From: a virus
Virus record (IMG/VR): IMGVR_UViG_3300032278_000120
Span: 1 to 23,426 of that record
DNA length: 23,426 nucleotides
Direction: 5' to 3' (one strand)
Shown: positions 13,894-20,277 of the stretch, one piece after another
How the letters are laid out: each line of letters begins with the position of its first letter
Position numbering within the stretch: position 1 is the stretch's first letter
Notes under the pieces: model-generated
Database searches by the model: none
Seen by the model: only the letters and a program-made list of their open reading frames with translations
What the model was told of the DNA's origin: nothing
Made by a program: the position numbers and the translations under genes

Positions 13894-14610
13894 ATGATAA
13901 ATATTGAAGAAATCTATCATGAATTTTTGCTGGGAGAGAGTGGTAAACACAAACAGAAGTATGAGAAATACAAAGGTTGGTTTAGTGCCTCATCTGCTGG
14001 TTCATGTCATAGAAAGCAGTGGTATAAAATAAATGATTATGAAGAAGTAGAGCACGCCATAAAACCTCTACGAGTAATGAGATTAGGTACAATAGTACAT
14101 AAAGATATTGAAAAAGCTATTAACAAGTATGTAACATTTCATGATTTAGAATATCAAGTATATACTGAACATAGAATAGAGCTGCCTAAGATTAAAGTTG
14201 TTGGACATTTAGATGTAGCAGTAAGTGCTACTGATAAAATCTATGTTTATGACTTAAAGACAGCGCATAGTTTTAAATGGAAGAAAGTATTTGGTAGAAA
14301 TGTAGACCCGAATCCATCTGTTAACTATCAGTTACAGTTAGGTACATACGGTCTTGGTATGATAAATCAATTAGACAGAAGAGATGCTGAAGTTGAATTA
14401 GGACTTATATGGTATAAGAAAGATGATAGTATGATGAAAGTTCAATTAATAAACAGTGAATGGATAGATAATGCTTTCTTTTACTGGGTTGAATTGAATG
14501 AAGCATTAGAAGATGATAAGATGCCTAAAGTGGGAGATTACAATACTCCTATTTATAATTGGGAATGTAAGTACTGTCCCTATCACAGGATTCATTGTGA
14601 AGGGGTATAA
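13894..14610 (+). CDS. PD-(D/E)XK nuclease, Cas4/RecB-like, with Fe-S-type cysteines
   Basis: A 238-aa exonuclease of the Cas4/AddB-like type. H70 (GTIVHKDIE), D107 (GHLDVAV), D120 and K122 (YDLKTAHS) and Q146 (NYQLQLGTYG) fit the RecB-like active site. One Cys near the N-terminus (C38, AGSCHRKQWY) and three at the C-terminus (C225, C228, C234 in WECKYCPYHRIHC) fit a 4Fe-4S cluster. It would resect DNA ends to give single strands for the annealing protein encoded next. TATAGGGGTAATTAA precedes the ATG. The following genes are a likely recombination cassette with it. Confidence 0.88.
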   Translation: MINIEEIYHEFLLGESGKHKQKYEKYKGWFSASSAGSCHRKQWYKINDYEEVEHAIKPLRVMRLGTIVHKDIEKAINKYVTFHDLEYQVYTEHRIELPKIKVVGHLDVAVSATDKIYVYDLKTAHSFKWKKVFGRNVDPNPSVNYQLQLGTYGLGMINQLDRRDAEVELGLIWYKKDDSMMKVQLINSEWIDNAFFYWVELNEALEDDKMPKVGDYNTPIYNWECKYCPYHRIHCEGV

Positions 14611-14631
14611 TACGTTAATAAAGGAGAGATA

Positions 14632-15207
14632 ATGAGTAAACAATCAAGTGAGTACAAGTTTGGTGTACTGGATTCAATAAACGTAAATGAGTATACTGAG
14701 AAAAAAGGTCAGTTTACTTATCTTAGTTGGGCATGGGCAGTTAGAGAATTACTAAAAGTTTCACCTAACGCTACATGGATAGTACATAAGTTTGGAGAAT
14801 TAGAGAATCAACAACCTTATATGAAAACAGATGCAGGATGTTTTGTCCAAGTGACAGTTCATGTTGATGATGTCGGGAGAACTCAGGTGCATCCAGTTCT
14901 AGATAACAGGAACCAAACTATCCAAGAGCCTAATGCATTTCAGATAAATACATCTATTCAAAGATGCCTAGCAAAAGCTATAGCATTACATGGATTAGGT
15001 TTATATATCTATGCAGGTGAAGACCTACCACATACCACACCATTAACTTCTGAACAGGGTAATGCTCTGTTAAAAATTGCTTCTAAGATAAGTAAGGATA
15101 AGCATAAAGAAGTAGCAGATGGTATTGATAACCAAGTAGTTCATGCAGATAACTACGCTGTGACTCTTAAATCATTAGAAAGAAGAGCCAAAGATGCAGC
15201 TGCATGA
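14632..15207 (+). CDS. Single-strand annealing protein, DUF1071/Sak3-like
   Basis: A 191-aa protein. The N-terminal 130 residues carry the DUF1071 pattern: LDSINVNEYTEKKGQFTYLS (13-32) with YLSWAWA at 30-36, KTDAGCFVQVTVHV (65-78), then INTSIQRCLAKAIALHGLGL (105-124). DUF1071 proteins include the Sak3 group of phage recombinases, which promote annealing and strand exchange. The C-terminal 60 residues are helical and variable. It lies between the nuclease and an SSB-like protein, the usual partners. AAAGGAG precedes the ATG, and the next gene overlaps its end by 14 bases. Confidence 0.85.
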   Translation: MSKQSSEYKFGVLDSINVNEYTEKKGQFTYLSWAWAVRELLKVSPNATWIVHKFGELENQQPYMKTDAGCFVQVTVHVDDVGRTQVHPVLDNRNQTIQEPNAFQINTSIQRCLAKAIALHGLGLYIYAGEDLPHTTPLTSEQGNALLKIASKISKDKHKEVADGIDNQVVHADNYAVTLKSLERRAKDAAA

Positions 15208-15424
15208 TGATGGAATCCTCGAAATAGGGAACTCATATACTGTTGGAACAAATGACGGCAGAGAAATCAGCAACATTCGTTTCACAGGATATAAGTTATT
15301 AAATGGTAAACCAATGATGGTCTTTAAGACTGTCTTTAACAAAAAAGTATCTATAAATCCTAGTTTCTACACTTTTGTTCTTGAAGGAGAAAAGAATGAT
15401 GAACCTAGATTTGTGGATGAATAA
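15194..15424 (+). CDS. 76-aa beta-rich protein, unknown function
   Basis: Starts MQLHDDGILEIGNSYTVGTN and alternates strands with polar turns (SNIRFTGYKLLNGKPMMVFK, VSINPSFYTFVLEG), then a charged tail. It could be a small barrel, but no family is recognised. Its ATG is within the annealing gene's end, so it is probably coupled. An AGAGCC stretch is the only weak ribosome site. It sits in the recombination cassette. Confidence 0.6.
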   Translation: MQLHDDGILEIGNSYTVGTNDGREISNIRFTGYKLLNGKPMMVFKTVFNKKVSINPSFYTFVLEGEKNDEPRFVDE

Positions 15425-15437
15425 AATAGGAGAAGTC

Positions 15438-15716
15438 ATGGGAAAATTGACAGTTGCAGAAGCAGAACAGCTTAAAAAAGAAGGTGTTCTCACAGATAAT
15501 GCAATTAAGGAAATGCAGGACTCAGGTCTTGTTAGTAGCCGTCAACGTAACACTCGCAGGTATATGAAAACTGCAAATGGTACGTGGGTATGTCCTCAGT
15601 TGTATTTTCAAGGCTTAAACGGTAAGGAATACAGCAAAAAGATGACTGAATTCCGAACTAAGTTTAATACGTTACTTAGCGAGTATACTACAGTTAGAAA
15701 AACAACAAGCAAATAA
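15438..15716 (+). CDS. 92-aa basic protein, unknown function
   Basis: Chosen start ATG at 15438, which has AGGAG six bases upstream and leaves 13 bases after the previous stop; the longer frame from TTG at 15375 lacks a good site. The product begins MGKLTVAEAEQLKKEGVLTD and continues with a basic part (SSRQRNTRRYMKTANGTWVC) and a helical end (TEFRTKFNTLLSEYTTVRKT). No family is recognised. The basic middle and neighbours suggest a DNA-binding recombination or replication accessory, by inference. Confidence 0.65.
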   Translation: MGKLTVAEAEQLKKEGVLTDNAIKEMQDSGLVSSRQRNTRRYMKTANGTWVCPQLYFQGLNGKEYSKKMTEFRTKFNTLLSEYTTVRKTTSK

Positions 15717-15725
15717 GGAGTTATA

Positions 15726-16298
15726 GTGAAGAAACTAGAGAGTGCTAGAATAGGTAAAGGTGACGAAAGAAGCCTACCTATTATACCTGGAACTTATCCA
15801 GCTCATGTTAGCGATGTAAATGTAAATGATTATAATGACAGTTTTGTCTATAATATTACATTTCTAATTGCCCCTGAAGTTGAAAAAGTACAAATAAACA
15901 AAATGACCAGAGAAAATGGTGAATTAGTTCAAGTACTTGATGCTGATGGTAATCCGATAAAAATAAATGCCTCTTATCTAGCAGGTAAGACATTTAGAGG
16001 TGGTGGTGTATGGCTAACACCTGAACCTGGAGATGAGAAATGGAAGAACAGGAAATACAAACAGTACTTTGAATCATTAGGTATTGTATTTGATTCTGAT
16101 GAGAATGGAGATACAATATTGGGACAAGTAGAAGAGACTGATGTTCTTGGTCAGCCATGTTTAATAAAGATTGCTCAAGATGAGTATGTCGATAAACAAG
16201 GTCTACCTAAACAAGCATGGAAGGTATTTAATATCTATCCGTGGAGCAACGGTTCTAAGATTGACCCAGATGAGTTAACCTCAGACGTACCGTTCTAG
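15726..16298 (+). CDS. DUF669/SSB-like single-strand DNA-binding protein
   Basis: A 190-aa protein. PGTYPAHVSDVNVNDY (about 22-37) is like the start of DUF669 phage proteins, and FVYNITFLIAPEVE follows as a beta strand. A GG-rich loop (KTFRGGGVWLTPEPGD) and WKVFNIYPW fit an OB-type or similar beta fold. The C-terminus ends in an acidic tail and PF (DPDELTSDVPF), as bacterial SSBs do with D-D-[IL]-P-F, a peptide that recruits partner proteins. It follows a nuclease and an annealing protein. The start is GTG with AAGGAG seven bases upstream. DUF669 membership is recalled, not checked. Confidence 0.6.
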   Translation: MKKLESARIGKGDERSLPIIPGTYPAHVSDVNVNDYNDSFVYNITFLIAPEVEKVQINKMTRENGELVQVLDADGNPIKINASYLAGKTFRGGGVWLTPEPGDEKWKNRKYKQYFESLGIVFDSDENGDTILGQVEETDVLGQPCLIKIAQDEYVDKQGLPKQAWKVFNIYPWSNGSKIDPDELTSDVPF

Positions 16299-16570
16299 AA
16301 TAATACTGAGAGGCTAGGTAGTGCCAAATAAGTTATTAACTTTTGGGTTGTATAATTTGTTGTTATGGCTCTAGCCTCTTTATTATTATATTATAGGGAG
16401 CGGTTAGCAATCTTACTCCTCTACTCACCCCTAACCCGCATACCTAGCAAAGATGTTAGCCGCTCAAAATATTATGGGACAAAAGTGCTATATAAAATTT
16501 CGGCTGGTAAAGCTGATAGTTGGCTTGGAGGAAGCTGCCATGTCCCAAAAATTTATTAAAAGGAGTTATT
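16299..16570 (+). ncRNA. Second structured non-coding region (272 nt)
   Basis: No credible ORF. Three stems tile it in order: AGAGGCTAG/CTAGCCTCT (16309-16317, 16371-16379, 9 bp) with inner GCCA/TGGC (16323-16326, 16366-16369); GAGCGGTTAGCA/TGTTAGCCGCTC (16398-16409, 16454-16465, 12 bp with two G-U); and TGGGACA/TGTCCCA (16475-16481, 16541-16547). The 12-bp stem is unlikely to be chance in so short a span, while the 7-bp one could be. The first stem may act as a terminator, since TTTATTATTATATT follows. The stretch then ends in AAAAGGAG, the ribosome site of the next gene. It could be a processed small RNA or a regulatory leader. Confidence 0.5.
16309..16379 (+). terminator. Stem followed by T/A-rich tract (possible terminator)
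   Basis: AGAGGCTAG pairs with CTAGCCTCT over a 53-base loop (with inner GCCA/TGGC), ending in TTTATTATTATATT. The loop is too long for a textbook intrinsic terminator, but the stem ends the recombination cassette. A dyad AAGTTATTAACTT (16330-16342) and a TATAAT (16351-16356) lie inside the loop. Confidence 0.3.
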
Positions 16571-16879
16571 ATGCAATCAGAAGAAGTATTGAACAGACTT
16601 GATAATCCACCAGTAATAGACGGTAGAGATAAACCAATAGATTTAAGCGATATGCCAGAGGATATGGATTCAGAGTTAGCAAAAGTAGCAATATTTGAAA
16701 TAGTAGAGGAATCTCTATCAAATTTTAAAGATTCAAATTTAGAAAGCAAATCAGCTAGAACAAATATAGCTAATCAAATATTTAAAAGTATAATCAATGA
16801 AGGTTTTATTTATAGAGTTGTAGATAAAGAAGCAACTACTGCTGATGAACATAATGAAAAATGGTTAGGAGAACAATGA
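16571..16879 (+). CDS. 102-aa acidic helical protein, unknown function
   Basis: Starts MQSEEVLNRLDNPPVIDGRD, and is acidic and helical (SELAKVAIFEIVEESLSNFK). No family is recognised. An upstream in-frame ATG at 16520 would lie in the structured gap; ATG 16571 has AAAAGGAG eight bases upstream and was chosen. Its TGA forms ATGA with the next gene. Confidence 0.7.
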   Translation: MQSEEVLNRLDNPPVIDGRDKPIDLSDMPEDMDSELAKVAIFEIVEESLSNFKDSNLESKSARTNIANQIFKSIINEGFIYRVVDKEATTADEHNEKWLGEQ

Positions 16880-17145
16880 TGAGTAATACAGTTGGAACAG
16901 CGTTAATAAAATTTACTGATAGTGAAATACAGTTACTTGTAAACAGTTTACATATGTCTATATCTACTGTTATTCCATGTGTCGATGATGGTGAATGGAA
17001 AAGACCTTATAAAACTATAAAAAAAGATTTAGAGGAGATACTACATACATTTAAAGAAAAACAAAGAGAAATGAGAGTAGATGTTAGAGATGCGAACCCG
17101 AAAAAAGAATATATCAACAAAATTACTGGCAAAGAGAGCACTTAA
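16876..17145 (+). CDS. 89-aa protein, unknown function
   Basis: The product starts M(M)SNTVGTALIKFTDSEI, with helical and polar parts (LLVNSLHMSISTVIPC, a charged helix LEEILHTFKEKQREM and a basic tail). No family is recognised. Starts at 16876 (ATGA overlap) and 16879 are adjacent; AGGAG at 16867-16871 fits either. Its 3' end overlaps the next gene by 65 bases. Confidence 0.65.
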   Translation: MMSNTVGTALIKFTDSEIQLLVNSLHMSISTVIPCVDDGEWKRPYKTIKKDLEEILHTFKEKQREMRVDVRDANPKKEYINKITGKEST

Positions 17146-17365
17146 AAAGGGACCTAAGTGGGGACCTGCTAAAGGATATAAATATTTAGAAAACCTTAGT
17201 CCTGGTTCAATGTTCCACACAGGTAGTGGAATGAAAGGTGTCCTAATCGAATGTGATGCTAATGCCAGAGTAATAATCATGGATGTTAATGTTCACCCTG
17301 ATGATAAAGATTATTATCTAGGCAAGCATATAATAGCAGCTAAAACAGAAGTAAAGGAGCTATAA
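17081..17365 (+). CDS. 94-aa protein with SH3-like beta end, unknown function
   Basis: A basic N-terminus (MLEMRTRKKNISTKLLAKRA) then a beta-rich part from about residue 40: LSPGSMFHTGSGMKGVLIEC and ANARVIIMDVNVHP, which looks like a small barrel. No family is named. The ATG at 17081 has a weak GAGAG site; 17090 is another ATG. It overlaps the preceding gene by 65 bases, and its TAA shares one base with the next ATG (TAATG). Confidence 0.65.
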   Translation: MLEMRTRKKNISTKLLAKRALKKGPKWGPAKGYKYLENLSPGSMFHTGSGMKGVLIECDANARVIIMDVNVHPDDKDYYLGKHIIAAKTEVKEL

Positions 17366-17538
17366 TGAGTAAAGTAAGTAAACAAAGCCGTTCGATTGAT
17401 GATTGGCGAAAATGGAAAAGCGGATGGAAATATAAGACTGATGCTCCACAAAACAGAGAGTGGAACAAAAATAGAACAGAATTATTCCAAAAAAATGGTA
17501 ATGGATGGTGGTGGTTACAAGAGGAGGATGAAGAATGA
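17365..17538 (+). CDS. 57-aa Trp-rich protein, unknown function
   Basis: A short gene linked at both ends: TAATG with the previous stop and ATGA with the next start. The product begins MSKVSKQSRSIDDWRKWKSG and contains seven Trp, including WWW near the end, and ends in an acidic tail (LQEEDEE). AAAGGAG lies seven bases before the ATG, a strong ribosome site. Trp-rich small proteins can be membrane- or protein-binding, but the function is unknown. Confidence 0.7.
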   Translation: MSKVSKQSRSIDDWRKWKSGWKYKTDAPQNREWNKNRTELFQKNGNGWWWLQEEDEE

Positions 17539-17726
17539 ATTTCGTTGATTATAGAATAGACCCGATGAAAAAAGATATACTAAAATTAATAGATAAGACA
17601 GAAGACCTAGAGCAAATGATTTTTAACTGTAATGCTAAACGTAGAGATGAGTATAAATTGATAAATGATAGAATAAATGAATTGCTTGAAAGAATAGTAG
17701 TAATAGAAAGAGAGATGAGAGAATGA
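17535..17726 (+). CDS. 63-aa coiled-coil protein, unknown function
   Basis: It starts MNFVDYRIDPMKKDILKLID and is mostly one predicted coiled coil with heptad-like spacing (EDLEQMIFNCNAKRRDEYKL, then INDRINELLERIVVIEREMR). It overlaps the genes on both sides by ATGA. GAGGAGG lies upstream in the preceding gene. It is followed by a small membrane protein, and the two could pair, as in spannin-like or regulatory sets; this is speculation. Confidence 0.7.
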   Translation: MNFVDYRIDPMKKDILKLIDKTEDLEQMIFNCNAKRRDEYKLINDRINELLERIVVIEREMRE

Positions 17727-17854
17727 TAGATGGATTAATAAAAGTAGCAGGCAGCCTATTTATAGGAGGTATAGGATTATGTATGATAGTAGCTGCCTTG
17801 TTAGTAATAGTAGTTATTGGAAAAGAATTATTAGATAGATTTAGCAATGAGTAA
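17723..17854 (+). CDS. 43-aa single-span membrane protein
   Basis: Starts MIDGLIKVAGSLFIGGIGLC, then MIVAALLVIVVIG, a hydrophobic stretch of about 25 residues with a glycine-rich face, then a charged end (KELLDRFSNE). This is one clear transmembrane helix, probably with the N-terminus outside or the short tail inside. It overlaps the previous gene (ATGA) and the next by 8 bases. It might be an early membrane protein, such as a superinfection or lysis regulator, but no family is recognised. Confidence 0.7.
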   Translation: MIDGLIKVAGSLFIGGIGLCMIVAALLVIVVIGKELLDRFSNE

Positions 17855-18065
17855 AAAAGAATCAACAAGTAATGTAATGGGAAAAAGAAGTTCTATTGAA
17901 TTCTATGAAACACTTATTAGATGGGGAAAGATAAAAAAGGGTGGAGCAGCATACGAAAGATACTTAGTTTTAAAAGGCTTAACAGAGCAAGATAGAATTA
18001 ATAGATTAAATAAATTTTTAAGAAAAAGGAGAGCTAAAAATGAGCAAAATGGGAGAGTTACATAG
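17847..18065 (+). CDS. 72-aa basic helical protein, unknown function
   Basis: The protein (MSKKESTSNVMGKRSSIEFY, KKGGAAYERYLVLKGLTEQD, and a K/R-rich end) is basic and probably binds nucleic acid. No family is recognised. Its ATG is inside the previous gene's end. It overlaps the next gene by 26 bases, with AAAGGAG there as ribosome site. Confidence 0.65.
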   Translation: MSKKESTSNVMGKRSSIEFYETLIRWGKIKKGGAAYERYLVLKGLTEQDRINRLNKFLRKRRAKNEQNGRVT

Positions 18066-18252
18066 TCTTGTGCAAGATGCCTATCATTTAGGAGAACATA
18101 CTGCATTAGAGAATACATTAAAAGATTATGGATTTAAAAATCCTAAATTAGCAGCAAATGAATTTGTAAGAGCATACACTGATTTACAAGAAAAAGCAGA
18201 GAAAGTTGGTATAGTAAACGACCCTGACGATGGTAGCTGGAGAGGTAGATAA
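18040..18252 (+). CDS. 70-aa helical protein, unknown function
   Basis: A helical protein (MSKMGELHSLVQDAYHLGEH, FKNPKLAANEFVRAYTDLQE) with an acidic end. No family is recognised. AAAGGAGAGC precedes the ATG by about 8 bases, a good ribosome site. It is one of a run of small genes whose ends overlap, and is likely to be translated in series. Confidence 0.7.
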   Translation: MSKMGELHSLVQDAYHLGEHTALENTLKDYGFKNPKLAANEFVRAYTDLQEKAEKVGIVNDPDDGSWRGR

Positions 18253-18253
18253 A

Positions 18254-18667
18254 ATGAAATGTGCTGCATGCGGTTATGAATATGAAAGTGGAGATAAACA
18301 ATCTGCCATTAGAGAAATCTTATTCATGCGTACTAATAAAACCAGAAGATTGTTAACTAAAGCTGGCGATAATATTATGAAGCATGTACCTTCTGATAAC
18401 AAGAAGTATAAGTTCTATGCTTTTTTATATGGTCTTAGCAAAATAGATGATGATATTATTAATTGGGCAACCAATATATATCTAAACAGAAAAGAGTATA
18501 AAACTGGTAAAGGCTTTGCATATTTAAGAGGTATGATATATAACGCTAGTAAAGATTATAAGAAAAATATGGAAGCAGAGTTAAGAATATTAGGTAAAAC
18601 ACCCAAATCACTTAAAGAAAAAAGGAAGGAGTTAGGTTATGCTAACAGAAACAATATTTCCAGTTAA
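18254..18667 (+). CDS. 137-aa protein with N-terminal CxxC, unknown function
   Basis: Starts MKCAACGYEYESGDK, with a CxxC at 3-6 but no second pair visible, so any zinc site may be shared across a dimer. A helical charged body follows (FAYLRGMIYNASKDYKKNME, LRILGKTPKSLKEKRKELG). The frame extends to ATG 18230, but 18254 has GAGG nine bases upstream and follows the previous stop by one base. Its 3' end overlaps the DUF932 gene by 29 bases. Confidence 0.65.
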   Translation: MKCAACGYEYESGDKQSAIREILFMRTNKTRRLLTKAGDNIMKHVPSDNKKYKFYAFLYGLSKIDDDIINWATNIYLNRKEYKTGKGFAYLRGMIYNASKDYKKNMEAELRILGKTPKSLKEKRKELGYANRNNISS

Positions 18668-19421
18668 GGAAGTTCCTGCAATTGGAAGTCCAATAGAAAT
18701 TGATGATAAAGAGATAGATTCCACTGGATATAAATTCATAGTAAGAGAAGATACAGGTCAGATTCTAAGCTGTATGACAGATGAATATAAATTGATTACA
18801 AATGAACAGGTTATAAAAACAGCTGAGCCAATACTAAAGAAATGTGGAGCAACAATAAGAGAAGCTAAGGTTTTACAAGATGGTAAAAAGACTCAATGGA
18901 AATACACCATTAGAGGAATTAAAGTTCCTATAAGTGCAGGTGATTCTGTATGTCCTGAAATTGTTATAAAGAATTCTTATGACGGTAGCTGGGAATTAGG
19001 AATTATGGCTGGTGCATTTAGACTGGTATGTGATAATGGCATGGTAGTAGGAATCATTCTTGATAAGAAATCGAATAGACATAGTATATACAATCCTAGA
19101 ATAGATGACTTAGAATCGATGATAGTTGATACTATTGAAAACACATCAAAAGTATTTGAGCAAGACTTTACTATGCTATGCGATACAAAAGTAAAAAAGG
19201 TTCATGTTAAGAAACTTATTGAAATGGTGCCAACAAATGTTATGGACGGTTTTGTACAATATTTATGTGCGCATAAACCATACACCTATTGGGACTTATT
19301 CAACGCTGCTACATATGTTAATACACATCATATGAACAGAAACAATACTACTACTCATAAATTCGAGCAAAAGATATATCCAACAATAAGCAACTGGGCT
19401 AAATCAGCAGCTCAAGCTTAA
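18639..19421 (+). CDS. DUF932 family protein
   Basis: A 260-aa protein with the DUF932 pattern: an early VREDTGQILSCMTDEYKLI (about 34-52), IVIKNSYDGSWELGIMAGAF (about 108-127), RLVCDNGMVVG (128-138), and a C-terminal NAATYVNTHHMNRNNTTTHK. DUF932 proteins occur on phages and plasmids near replication genes; their activity is unknown. AAGGAG precedes the ATG by about 8 bases. It abuts the methyltransferase gene with no gap. The family name is from motif memory. Confidence 0.8.
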   Translation: MLTETIFPVKEVPAIGSPIEIDDKEIDSTGYKFIVREDTGQILSCMTDEYKLITNEQVIKTAEPILKKCGATIREAKVLQDGKKTQWKYTIRGIKVPISAGDSVCPEIVIKNSYDGSWELGIMAGAFRLVCDNGMVVGIILDKKSNRHSIYNPRIDDLESMIVDTIENTSKVFEQDFTMLCDTKVKKVHVKKLIEMVPTNVMDGFVQYLCAHKPYTYWDLFNAATYVNTHHMNRNNTTTHKFEQKIYPTISNWAKSAAQA

Positions 19422-20276
19422 ATGTCAGACACTAGATGGAAGGACTGTCCCGTCGTTATTCCTTATTACGGCGGGAAGTTCGAATTGAGTAGAAAACTGG
19501 TGCCTAGACTTCCACAACATTCAAGATACATAGAAATGTTTGCAGGTGGATTGTCTATGTATTTCAGAAAAAAGAAATGTGAATGGAATGTTCTAAATGA
19601 TAAGGATAATAATCTTGTCAATCTATATATGACAATAGCAGAAGAATTTGATGCCTTTTGTCATCATATAAAATGGTATATAAAAAATCGTACACAGCAT
19701 CAGTTGATGAAAGAGTATATATCTAATTACAAACCTACAGTAGAACCTGTGGATATTCCAGATGTAAGAAGAGCTGCTAGATATTATTATTTAGTAAAAT
19801 GTTCCTTTAACAATAATCCACAAGGAACCTTTAGTAAAAACTCTTCTGACTGGAATACAGAACTTTTTATTAAGGACTTAGCAATATCTAGAAAACATTT
19901 AGAAAATGTGGTAATAGAAAATCTAGACTTTAGAGAACTAGTAAATAAATATTACCCACGGATAGATGACTTATGGTATTTAGACCCACCGTATATGATA
20001 GCTACAAAACGAAAAGATTATTATATACATACTTTGGATTTTTATGACCATTTGGATTTGCTAGAGATTTGTAATATTATCAATAGTGCTGGCGGTATGT
20101 TTATGGTTAGTTATGATGATGATGAAAAAGTACACGAATTATATGCTGAATATAATATAGAAATGATACCAGTGATTTATGCAGGACAAACCAGAAAACG
20201 AGAATATAAGAACGAATTAGTAATAACAAATTACAAACAGCCAGCAATTCAAGAACAACTGTTTGAGGGAGATTAA
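19422..20276 (+). CDS. DNA adenine N6-methyltransferase (Dam/D12 class)
   Basis: A 284-aa enzyme that methylates adenine in DNA using S-adenosylmethionine. Motif X is PYYGGK (14-19), motif I is FAGGLSM (40-46), the SAM acidic motif follows in LNDKDNNLVN (58-67), and the catalytic DPPY is at 188-191. Order and length fit D12/Dam (M.DpnII-like) enzymes. No restriction nuclease gene is nearby, so it probably protects phage DNA or marks it. ATG directly follows the DUF932 stop, so translation is coupled. The recognition sequence cannot be read from the protein. Confidence 0.9.
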   Translation: MSDTRWKDCPVVIPYYGGKFELSRKLVPRLPQHSRYIEMFAGGLSMYFRKKKCEWNVLNDKDNNLVNLYMTIAEEFDAFCHHIKWYIKNRTQHQLMKEYISNYKPTVEPVDIPDVRRAARYYYLVKCSFNNNPQGTFSKNSSDWNTELFIKDLAISRKHLENVVIENLDFRELVNKYYPRIDDLWYLDPPYMIATKRKDYYIHTLDFYDHLDLLEICNIINSAGGMFMVSYDDDEKVHELYAEYNIEMIPVIYAGQTRKREYKNELVITNYKQPAIQEQLFEGD

Positions 20277-20277
20277 T

